From F1-20-MAGs119 sp040401695 (lineage in GTDB: Bacteria; Actinomycetota; Acidimicrobiia; Acidimicrobiales; Ilumatobacteraceae), in the NCBI GenBank assembly GCA_040401695.1, contig JBBANY010000045.1, positions 1 through 19,019 on the forward strand: DNA of 19,019 nucleotides, read 5' to 3'. Below are positions 13,973-19,019 of the stretch, piece by piece. Every line of letters starts with the position of its first letter. Positions within the stretch are counted from its first letter, which is position 1. Under the pieces are notes generated by a model. The model ran no database searches and had not been told where the DNA came from. It saw nothing but the letters and a program-made list of their open reading frames with translations. A program made the translations under genes and the position numbers.

Positions 13973-14745
13973 AGTGCATCACCGCCGAAATTGGGGGTTC
14001 GCTTGGCCAGAAATGCGGCGATGCCCTCTTGTGCGTCGGGGGTCGTCGCCGCAGCGGCCATCATTCCCACCGCGTAGGAATAGGCGTCGTCTTGTGACAT
14101 GTCGATCTGTCGGTAGAACGCCTGCTTGCCGAGACCTTTCGAATGCGCCGACCCTCGCGTGGCGCGTGCCAGCAACTCGTTCACCGCATCGTCTAGTTGA
14201 TCCGCGGGCACGACAGCATTCACGAAGCCCCACTGCAGTGCGGTGTGGGCGTCGATCGCGTCACCCGTGAGAGCCATTTCAAGTGCGCGCTTGCGACCGA
14301 GGTTCCGCGCGACCGCTACGAGTGGCGTGTGACAGAACAATCCGCCCTTGCCGCCGGGAATCGCAAATGAAGCGACGTCGGATGCGACAGCCAAGTCACA
14401 CGTCGCCACCAACTGGCAACCAGCAGCGGTCGCGAGCGCATGCACACGGGCGACGACAACTTGCGGAATCGACTGCACGATCTTCATCATCCTCGTGCAG
14501 GTGTCGAACACCTCGTATGTCGCCGCGTAGTCGACGCCCAACATGTCGCCGAAGTTGTGCCCTGCCGAGAACACCGGCCCCTCGGCCGCCAGGACGACGC
14601 CCGACGCATCCGTCTTGCCGGCCGCAGTGAACGCCTCGGTCAGCTCGCGCAACACCGGCAACGACAGGGCGTTGCGCTTCTCGGGACGATTCAGCGTGAT
14701 GCGAACCACGGCCCCCGAGCGCTCGTAGAGCACGTGTTCTCCCAT
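13969..14745 (-). CDS. Enoyl-CoA hydratase/isomerase-family protein, ECHDC3-like
   Basis: A 258-residue crotonase-fold protein. CoA-binding features are present (LNRPEKRNALS, 18-28; FSAGHNFGDM, 59-68). The region HALATAAGCQLVATCDLAVA (102-121) and SFAIPGGKGGLFCHTPL (126-142) match the ECHDC3-type subgroup rather than classic hydratases. The first catalytic Glu of enoyl-CoA hydratase (GGGCEL) is Gln111 here (AAGCQL), and the second is not seen at PGGKGG, so hydration of enoyl-CoA is doubtful. The function may be CoA-thioester binding or another crotonase reaction. The ATG at 14745 is 18 bases from the divergent DUF2256 start. Its stop overlaps the copA start, so the two are translationally coupled. 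Confidence 0.9.
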   Translation of the reverse strand: MGEHVLYERSGAVVRITLNRPEKRNALSLPVLRELTEAFTAAGKTDASGVVLAAEGPVFSAGHNFGDMLGVDYAATYEVFDTCTRMMKIVQSIPQVVVARVHALATAAGCQLVATCDLAVASDVASFAIPGGKGGLFCHTPLVAVARNLGRKRALEMALTGDAIDAHTALQWGFVNAVVPADQLDDAVNELLARATRGSAHSKGLGKQAFYRQIDMSQDDAYSYAVGMMAAAATTPDAQEGIAAFLAKRTPNFGGDAL

Positions 14746-14750
14746 GCCTC

Positions 14751-14756
14751 TATTCT
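14751..14756 (+). promoter_or_regulatory. Leaderless -10 box of the DUF2256 gene
   Basis: TATTCT, seven bases (GCCCGCC), then ATG 14764. No Shine-Dalgarno sequence is present. Confidence 0.55.
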
Positions 14757-14757
14757 G
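14752..14757 (-). promoter_or_regulatory. Possible leaderless -10 box of the ECH-copA operon
   Basis: The minus strand reads CAGAAT, six bases (AGAGGC), then the ATG at 14745. It overlaps the opposing DUF2256 box (14751-14756) by five bases. Confidence 0.4.
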
Positions 14758-14763
14758 CCCGCC

Positions 14764-14901
14764 ATGGCCCCCCGACCCGAGAAGATCTGTGTCACATGCG
14801 GTCTTCCCTTTACCTGGCGCAAGAAATGGGAGCGCGACTGGGAGCACGTGAAGTACTGCAGCGATGCCTGCCGACGGGGCAAGCCTCGGTCAGCCCGTTG
14901 A
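14764..14901 (+). CDS. DUF2256 zinc-ribbon-like mini-protein
   Basis: A 45-residue basic protein: KICVTCGLPFTWRKKWERDW followed by EHVKYCSDACRRG. Two Cys pairs (C9/C12 and C32/C36) form a likely zinc site, and the FTWRKKW...VKYCS..CR pattern is that of DUF2256. The function is unknown; size and charge suggest binding to nucleic acid or a partner protein. In other bacteria I recall DUF2256 near photolyase/cryptochrome-type genes, but none is present here. The start is fixed by the domain and by a TATTCT box 7 bases upstream. The gene ends 35 bases before the AhpD-like operon, which has its own -10 candidate. Confidence 0.88.
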   Translation: MAPRPEKICVTCGLPFTWRKKWERDWEHVKYCSDACRRGKPRSAR

Positions 14902-14923
14902 CACGGCATTTCCTGCCGCGCAC

Positions 14924-14929
14924 TAGCCT
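14924..14929 (+). promoter_or_regulatory. Leaderless -10 box of the AhpD-like/selenoprotein operon
   Basis: TAGCCT, seven bases (CGCCTCC), then ATG 14937. There is no Shine-Dalgarno sequence for this first gene. Confidence 0.55.
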
Positions 14930-14936
14930 CGCCTCC

Positions 14937-15332
14937 ATGGGGACCGACGCGACACTTGAGAAGCACCTCGCCGCACACCCCGACGTTCTCGAGCAACTGA
15001 ATCTTGCCCGCGATGCAGCATGGAGCGTCACCGACAATCGACTTCTCGGTCTCTGCGAGCAGCGGATCCGCGAGATCCTCGGAGTGGCCGAATCGACGCA
15101 ACTGGCGAATTGGTATGCCGACGCGTCACTGTCGAAAGCGGAGAAGGCCTGCCTCGCCTTCACCGAGGAATACATGATCGACGTTGCGAGTCTCTCCGAC
15201 GAGTCGGCTGCTGCCGTACGCGATGAACTTGGTGACCAGGCAATGGTCGACTTCGTGTCGTCACTTCTCGTCATCGAGCAACGCCAGCGCATCGCCCTCA
15301 CCTGGGCAACCGTTTTCGGAGACACGAAGTGA
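14937..15332 (+). CDS. AhpD-like helical protein (partner of the selenoprotein)
   Basis: A 131-residue all-helical protein starting MGTDATLEKHLAAHPDVLEQ. It resembles AhpD/carboxymuconolactone-decarboxylase-fold proteins in its helix pattern: RLLGLCEQRIREILG (35-49), LSKAEKACLAFTEEYMIDVA (65-84), MVDFVSSLLVIEQRQRIAL (103-121). It has no C-x-x-C redox pair, only Cys40 and Cys72. It may therefore be a structural partner rather than an independent oxidoreductase. ATG 14937 is chosen because upstream in-frame codons overlap DUF2256 and add nothing to the fold. Its TGA overlaps the GTG of the selenoprotein gene (GTGA at 15329-15332), so the two products are probably made in step and may form one complex (inference). 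Confidence 0.82.
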   Translation: MGTDATLEKHLAAHPDVLEQLNLARDAAWSVTDNRLLGLCEQRIREILGVAESTQLANWYADASLSKAEKACLAFTEEYMIDVASLSDESAAAVRDELGDQAMVDFVSSLLVIEQRQRIALTWATVFGDTK

Positions 15333-15835
15333 GCGCCCGCGTTCCTCGCGTTGCGTCCGGCACCTACGCCGCCGTACCTCTCCGCAAACCGCTCGGCGAC
15401 TGGCAGGCGGCCGTCGTGCGCATGTCGAATCTCGATCCGATCACGACCGAGATCATTCGCATGCGCTGCGCGGTGTATCACGATTGCAAGACTTGACTGA
15501 GTGTCCGCTTGGCGGTCGCCAAGCAGGAAGGTCTCGATGAACCCACCATCGAAAAGGTCAAGGCCTACGAGTCGAGCGACCTGCCGGAGCGCCACAAAGT
15601 CGCCCTGCGGTTCGCCGACGCAATCATGACCCAGCCCGGCCAGATCAGCGACGAACTCCGCTCCAGCCTCTTCGTCCACTTCACACGCGAACAGATCGTC
15701 GAGATGACGGTCGATGTCATGAAGTGGAACTACCAGAAAATTCCCGTGTCGCTGCGCAACGACTTCGAAGTCAAAGAGGGCGAACTGGTTCCGCTTCATT
15801 TCAACGAGGAAGGCCACTGGGTGAAACCGTCATGA
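15329..15835 (+). CDS. AhpD/CMD-like selenoprotein, Sec at codon 56 (TGA 15494-15496)
   Basis: Reading through one in-frame TGA gives a continuous 168-residue AhpD/CMD-fold protein. Residues 46-60 read RCAVYHDCKT-U-LSVR, so the TGA falls where relatives have the second Cys of H-x-C-x-x-C-x-S-x-R, making a Cys53-x-x-Sec56 redox motif. The protein stays family-like on both sides: DPITTEIIRMR before; LPERHKVALRFADAIMTQPG and HFTREQIVEMTVDVMKWNYQ after. The GTG at 15329 has a GGAG site (15318-15321) 7 bases upstream and overlaps the previous stop. A SECIS-like hairpin begins at the 15th base counted from the T of TGA. The likely role is a thiol/selenol oxidoreductase of the AhpD kind; the substrate is unknown. 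Alternatives are a nonsense mutation or a sequencing error, both less likely given the hairpin. A TTG start at 15509 would give a 108-residue fragment lacking the redox site. Confidence 0.88.
15494..15496 (+). other. In-frame UGA selenocysteine codon
   Basis: TGA at codon 56 of the 15329 reading frame, between Thr55 and Leu57. A one-base change to TGC or TGT would restore the expected Cys. Confidence 0.85.
15499..15535 (+). promoter_or_regulatory. Bacterial SECIS element
   Basis: The upper stem CTTGGC (15508-15513) pairs perfectly with GCCAAG (15518-15523) around the loop GGTC (15514-15517). Counting the T of TGA as 1, the stem starts at 15 and the loop is 21-24; in E. coli fdhF, as I recall it, the stem also starts at 15 and GGUC is near 22-25. 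Possible lower pairings are TCC (15504-15506) with GGA (15526-15528) and GAG (15499-15501) with CTC (15533-15535). A G near the start of the apical loop, a 4-16 bp stem and a short distance to UGA are the known requirements for SelB recognition. The bulged U of fdhF is not seen. Confidence 0.85.
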
Positions 15836-16551
15836 AAGCCGTGCTTGTTGTCTTGACAAACCCCGGCTCTCCCGATGCCGACGCCGCCTACAACGACTGG
15901 TACACAAACGTTCACGTGCCCGACGTGCTCGAGGTATCGGGATACGTGTCGGCGATTCGCTACAAGGCGTTCCCTTCGTGGCAGCCGATTCCCCAGCAGT
16001 ACCTCACCATCTACGACCTCGAAGTCGCCGATGCCGCACACATCCAACGCATCTCCGACGAACACATGCGGCGCATCGGCGCCGGCGAGATGCGCCGCTC
16101 GCCCGAAGGCGCAATGGACCGCGACACGATGCGCGCCATGTACTACCTCGAACGCTCGCCGCGGCAGACGAGCAAGTTGCAACAGGCCGATGTTCCGAAT
16201 GGAGTGTTTCTCGCCTATGCCGCACCGGCGTCGGCCGAGCGGTCCGCCGAACTTGACCACTGGTACGACACCCAACACCTTCCCGACGTTCTCGACCTAC
16301 CCGGGTTCACCGCGGCGCAGCGCTACACCAAGACCGACATCAACATGGTCGGACAACCCTGGGTCAGCGAAAATCCGCTTCTCACCGTTTACGAGCACAT
16401 GCACACCGACGAAACCGCCTACGGCGCCGCGTTCGGCCAAATCCGCGAGCGCATCGCCGCGGGCAAGGTCATCATGACCGATGCGATCGCACCGAACTCG
16501 CTGATGGCCGTCTACCACCGCATCAGCGACCGCATTCATCGACCCGCCTGA
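15832..16551 (+). CDS. Double dimeric alpha/beta-barrel (ferredoxin-like) protein
   Basis: A 239-residue protein made of two similar halves. Half 1 has NPGSPDADAAYNDWYTNVHV, PDVLEVSGYVSAIRYKA (10-46). Half 2 has APASAERSAELDHWYDTQHL, PDVLDLPGFTAAQRYTKT (131-168). The W-Y-x(2-3)-H-x-PDVL..(S/P)G(Y/F) pattern is that of EthD/DUF4286-like dimeric alpha/beta-barrel proteins, so one chain can form a complete barrel. These folds bind small aromatic or oxidised substrates or haem; His28 and His149 are the conserved candidates. No reaction can be assigned. ATG 15832 overlaps the selenoprotein stop (ATGA), so it is the third coupled gene of the operon. Confidence 0.85.
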   Translation: MKAVLVVLTNPGSPDADAAYNDWYTNVHVPDVLEVSGYVSAIRYKAFPSWQPIPQQYLTIYDLEVADAAHIQRISDEHMRRIGAGEMRRSPEGAMDRDTMRAMYYLERSPRQTSKLQQADVPNGVFLAYAAPASAERSAELDHWYDTQHLPDVLDLPGFTAAQRYTKTDINMVGQPWVSENPLLTVYEHMHTDETAYGAAFGQIRERIAAGKVIMTDAIAPNSLMAVYHRISDRIHRPA

Positions 16552-16558
16552 GGCGATC

Positions 16559-16564
16559 TAGTCT
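16559..16564 (+). promoter_or_regulatory. Leaderless -10 box of the PhyH gene
   Basis: TAGTCT, six bases (CCTTGC), then ATG 16571. It would give the dioxygenase gene its own leaderless transcript despite lying 19 bases after the operon. Confidence 0.55.
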
Positions 16565-16570
16565 CCTTGC

Positions 16571-17437
16571 ATGGGGGCACCGACAAACGCTGAAGAAGCC
16601 GTAGCGCTGATCACACCAGAAGTCCGCGACACCTATGCACGTGATGGTGTCGCCATCTTGCGACAAGCGCTGCATCCCGAGTGGCTGCTGTTGCTGCAAC
16701 TCGGCCTCGACCGCGTCATGGCCGACAGCGGCCAGAAAAAGCACCTTTTCTACGATGGCACCGAGAACGAATTCATCGAGCTCGTCCGCAACACCGAGGT
16801 CTCACCAGAACTGCAGCGGTTCATGTACGACTCGCCCGTTGCCGACATGATGGCGGTCCTCCTCGGATCGCCCGACATCTGGCTGTACTCCGACGAGTGG
16901 TTCGTGAAGGGCCCGAACGGCGGACGCACACCTTGGCACCAGGACCTTCCCTACTGGCCGATGGAAGGCACGATGATCGCCTCTGCGTGGATCAGCCTCG
17001 ACCCATTGCCTGCAAGCGAGTGTCTCGAATACGTACGCGGCACTCACCGCGGCACCCGCTACGACGGCTTCAACCCACGCCGTGTCACCGAAGACCCCAC
17101 TCTTCCCTACTTCGGAAGTGAGTACCCGCCGCTTCCCGACATCGAAGCCGACCGCAGCGCCTGGGACATCGTGTCCTGGGACATCACACCGGGCGACATC
17201 ATCCTCGCCCACCCCGCGACGCTCCACGGCGGCGGTCCGACGGGACCAAACAGCAAGCGACGCGCAATCACCATTCGCATGTACGGCGACGACATTGTTT
17301 ATGCGCCACGCCCACCCGGCAAGCCAACCGTGCCGCTGACGCCCGGACTGTCATTGCAACTCAAGCACGGCGATCCGCTACGCAGTCCGTGGTACCCGCG
17401 GCTACGCCCCGTGCCGCCGTGGCAACAAGCCCACTGA
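16571..17437 (+). CDS. Phytanoyl-CoA dioxygenase (PhyH) family Fe(II)/2-oxoglutarate enzyme
   Basis: A 288-residue cytoplasmic double-stranded beta-helix dioxygenase. The iron triad is His123-x-Asp125 (TPWHQDLPYW) and His219 (HPATLHGGGP), with a 2-oxoglutarate Arg likely at 230/231 (NSKRRAITIRMYGDD). PGDIILAHPATLHG and LDPLPASECLEYVRGTH are typical PhyH segments. Such enzymes hydroxylate lipids, small metabolites or natural-product intermediates using O2 and 2-oxoglutarate; the substrate is not evident. The gene follows the selenoprotein operon by 19 bases on the same strand. It has its own TAGTCT -10 candidate and may be transcribed both alone and by read-through. Confidence 0.93.
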   Translation: MGAPTNAEEAVALITPEVRDTYARDGVAILRQALHPEWLLLLQLGLDRVMADSGQKKHLFYDGTENEFIELVRNTEVSPELQRFMYDSPVADMMAVLLGSPDIWLYSDEWFVKGPNGGRTPWHQDLPYWPMEGTMIASAWISLDPLPASECLEYVRGTHRGTRYDGFNPRRVTEDPTLPYFGSEYPPLPDIEADRSAWDIVSWDITPGDIILAHPATLHGGGPTGPNSKRRAITIRMYGDDIVYAPRPPGKPTVPLTPGLSLQLKHGDPLRSPWYPRLRPVPPWQQAH

Positions 17438-17466
17438 CCCGACCTGCGGGACTCTCCACGATTCGT

Positions 17467-17472
17467 TAAGGT
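17467..17472 (+). promoter_or_regulatory. Leaderless -10 box of the pentapeptide lipoprotein gene
   Basis: TAAGGT, six bases (CGAATC), then ATG 17479. No Shine-Dalgarno sequence is present. Confidence 0.55.
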
Positions 17473-17478
17473 CGAATC

Positions 17479-18897
17479 ATGTTCAAACGGACATCCATCG
17501 TGGTCATCAGCCTCGTCGCGCTCGCCGCGTGCAGCGACTCAAGCGACAGCGCTCGGACCAAAAACAGCGCCCTGCCAACTCCGACAGAAGCAACCTCGAT
17601 CGCGCCTGCGCCCGCCGATGCGACAACCATCGCCCCGCCCACCACTGTGGCACTCACCACCCCCGTCAACGCCGCACCCAACGCGGCCGGACAAGACCTC
17701 AGCGGCCAAAACTTCAAGGGCCAGAATCTTGCGGGGGCGAATTTTGCGGGGGCGAATCTCACCAATGCGAGTTTCTTCGGTGCGAACCTTTCGGGGGCAA
17801 ACCTCTCTCGCGCGAATCTCTCGGGCGCGAATCTCACCGGGTCCAATCTGCGTAACGCAAACTTGGAGAGTGCGAACCTTGACAGCTCTGCATTGATTTT
17901 CGCCAACCTCACAGGCGCAAGCCTTCAGCGGGCAACGTTGACGCGAGCGAACCTACGAGAAGCGATTCTCATTGGGGCCAATCTTTCCAATGCGACGTTC
18001 AATTACGCGGAACGTTCGCCGCGTGCGAACTACTCCACGCTTGTACGCGCGAAGTTCGAGAACGCAAATCTCTCGAATGCCGACCTCTGCGGCGCGGATC
18101 TCACCGAAACGTCCTTCGCGGGGGCAAACCTCAGTAATTCAATTCTCACCGGATCAGTGCTGTTGAAAGCAGACTTGTCAAGGGCCAACCTCACCAGTGC
18201 GAACTTGAGTGCCGACACACAAGGCGCAACAATTGCGACTTTCTCTCGTCAAGTAGCGGTGGGCTCGCGGTGTTCCCAATCAGGCAATCAGGTGGTTGGG
18301 GCAGATCTCTCTCAGGCCGTATTGGTTGGGGCCAACCTCACTGACGCGAACGCCATCGGGGCGCGATTTAGGGAGGCAGATCTGTCGGAGGCGACGCTCA
18401 TCGGGGCAAAGCTCGCAGCAGACTTCACCTTGGCAAACGGCACGCGGACCAACCTCACTCGCGCCGACCTGCGCAACGCAACCTTTGACAGCTCAACTTT
18501 CATCTCCGCGGTGTTCACGAATGCAAATCTCGTCACTGGCAACTTTCAGAGAACCAATTTCACGGGCTCGGACTTCAGCGGTGTCAACCTGTCCCGGATG
18601 ATTGGGTTCGGAGTCGTCTTCGCCGGCGCCGATCTCACGGGAACCAACATTGACTTGCGCAAGTTTGAATTCAGCGACTTTACGGGAGCGTCCCTGGGCG
18701 TTGGAGTTCCGGCTGCAGCGACATCCGCAACAACGACGACAACTCCATCGCCACCACCCGTGGCAACAACTCTCGCGCCACTCACGCCGACAACTTCGAA
18801 GGCCCCGCCCGTTGCGACGACCGTCAGGCCACGACCCACGACAACCGTGAGACCGGCTCCCGCCAAACCTGCCACAACGACAACAATCAAAAAGTAA
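17479..18897 (+). CDS. Pentapeptide-repeat lipoprotein
   Basis: A 472-residue exported protein. A lipoprotein signal (MFKRTSIVVISLVALAAC) has its lipidated Cys at residue 18 in an LAAC lipobox. A Thr/Ala/Pro linker (about 19-72) leads into pentapeptide repeats of the A(N/D)LxX type (about 75-405), for example AGANFAGANLTNASFFGANL. Such repeats fold as a right-handed quadrilateral beta-helix. The helix is interrupted near 178-188 (YAERSPRANY) and 252-275 (TQGATIATFSRQVAVGSRCS), so two or three helical blocks are likely. The tail (about 412-472) is Thr/Pro-rich (for example VATTVRPRPTTTVRPAPAKP), as in wall-spanning segments. It probably sits outside the membrane as a scaffold; it is not a cytoplasmic Qnr/MfpA-type gyrase protector. 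It is a single gene with no partner nearby. Confidence 0.92.
   Translation: MFKRTSIVVISLVALAACSDSSDSARTKNSALPTPTEATSIAPAPADATTIAPPTTVALTTPVNAAPNAAGQDLSGQNFKGQNLAGANFAGANLTNASFFGANLSGANLSRANLSGANLTGSNLRNANLESANLDSSALIFANLTGASLQRATLTRANLREAILIGANLSNATFNYAERSPRANYSTLVRAKFENANLSNADLCGADLTETSFAGANLSNSILTGSVLLKADLSRANLTSANLSADTQGATIATFSRQVAVGSRCSQSGNQVVGADLSQAVLVGANLTDANAIGARFREADLSEATLIGAKLAADFTLANGTRTNLTRADLRNATFDSSTFISAVFTNANLVTGNFQRTNFTGSDFSGVNLSRMIGFGVVFAGADLTGTNIDLRKFEFSDFTGASLGVGVPAAATSATTTTTPSPPPVATTLAPLTPTTSKAPPVATTVRPRPTTTVRPAPAKPATTTTIKK
17729..17757 (+). repeat. Near-perfect 15-bp tandem repeat inside the pentapeptide gene
   Basis: TTGCGGGGGCGAAT occurs at 17729-17742 and again at 17744-17757 (period 15), encoding two adjacent AGAN(F/L) units. 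It looks like a recent one-unit expansion of the beta-helix. Confidence 0.7.
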
Positions 18898-18913
18898 CGC
18901 CCGCTGCCGATAG

Positions 18914-18986
18914 TGCCCCCTCAGGGGCTCGAACCCTGGACCAACGGATTAAAAGTCCGCTGCTCTACCAACTGAGCTAAAGGGGC
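18914..18986 (-). tRNA. tRNA-Lys (anticodon TTT)
   Basis: A complete cloverleaf on the minus strand: acceptor GCCCCTT/AGGGGGC with one U-G pair, D arm GCTC/GAGC, anticodon stem GCGGA/TCCGT around loop CTTTTAA, and T arm CAGGG-TTCGAGC-CCCTG. The anticodon TTT reads AAA/AAG. The discriminator is A; the next bases are CTA, so the 3' CCA is not encoded, unlike the tRNA-Thr in this window. The 33 bases beyond it to the window edge show nothing recognisable. Confidence 0.97.
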
Positions 18987-19019
18987 GGGGGCGGAGCCGA
19001 ACCCGGAGCGAAACTCGCC

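Noticed and set aside
14810..15817. A 335-codon minus-strand frame across the AhpD-like and selenoprotein genes
   Set aside because: It runs antisense across two genes and the SECIS. The plus-strand products have recognisable folds; this one has none.
15509..15835. TTG-started 108-codon gene as the real coding unit
   Set aside because: The start lies inside the SECIS stem, has no ribosome site, and removes the redox half of the domain. The upstream GTG frame is coupled, has a GGAG site and matches the family.
15329..15835. Pseudogene by nonsense mutation
   Set aside because: The TGA is at the catalytic Cys position, the frame is otherwise clean, and a correctly spaced SECIS follows. A random nonsense mutation would not explain these together, though resequencing would settle it.
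17700..18700. CRISPR-like or satellite repeat
   Set aside because: The 15-base periodicity is the coding repeat of the pentapeptide protein; no spacers and no noncoding array are present.

Overview
The window is GC-rich bacterial chromosome, most likely from an actinobacterium (Actinomycetota; an Acidimicrobiia-type organism is my guess, not proven). Supporting signs are the actinobacterial-style GroEL under a CIRCE operator, the membrane-anchored LytR_C-type protein, the MEP-pathway ispD-ispF pair followed by rlmB, and very short gaps between genes. Many operon-leading genes have a TANNNT -10 box only 6-7 bases before the ATG and no Shine-Dalgarno sequence, as expected for leaderless mRNAs. 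I see no insertion sequence, prophage, CRISPR array or rRNA.

Layout. 1-1815 (minus): groEL with its CIRCE site, followed 19 bases later by the cut-off start of a probable ATP-grasp gene. 1903-3000 (plus): secreted YHYH-domain protein. 3036-4774 (minus): amidase and MoaD/ThiS-like operon, divergent from a compact glycerate kinase (4797-5783, plus). 5796-6623 (plus): an XRE regulator under a perfect 20-base palindrome, coupled to an AbiEii-type nucleotidyltransferase that appears to have lost its middle, i.e. a decayed toxin-antitoxin pair. 6628-7245 (minus): LytR_C protein. 7297-9453 (minus): ispD-ispF-rlmB, then tRNA-Thr(TGT). 9483-10148 (plus): Crp/Fnr regulator. 10149-10814 (minus): dienelactone hydrolase. 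10897-11736 (plus): sigma-like HTH protein whose 3' end overlaps the convergent copA. 11684-14745 (minus): an ECHDC3-like enoyl-CoA hydratase homologue coupled to the Cu+ ATPase copA. 14764-14901 (plus): DUF2256 mini-protein. 14937-17437 (plus): a tightly coupled cluster of two AhpD-like proteins, a double dimeric alpha/beta-barrel protein and a PhyH-type dioxygenase. 17479-18897 (plus): pentapeptide-repeat lipoprotein. 18914-18986 (minus): tRNA-Lys(TTT).

The main discovery is in the 14937-16551 operon. The second AhpD-like gene (15329-15835) is interrupted by an in-frame TGA (15494-15496) exactly where a Cys is expected in an H-x-C-x-x-C-x-S-x-R motif. A 6-bp hairpin with a GGTC loop lies at the same distance after the TGA as in the E. 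coli fdhF SECIS element. I read this as a selenoprotein with a Cys-x-x-Sec redox motif. A standard gene caller would split or truncate it, starting at TTG 15509 inside the SECIS.

A second theme is promoter architecture. Three divergent gene pairs (amidase/glycerate kinase, ispD/crp, ECH/DUF2256) have start codons only 18-29 bases apart, with back-to-back or overlapping -10 boxes. At 4781-4790 the two boxes share one TA dinucleotide.
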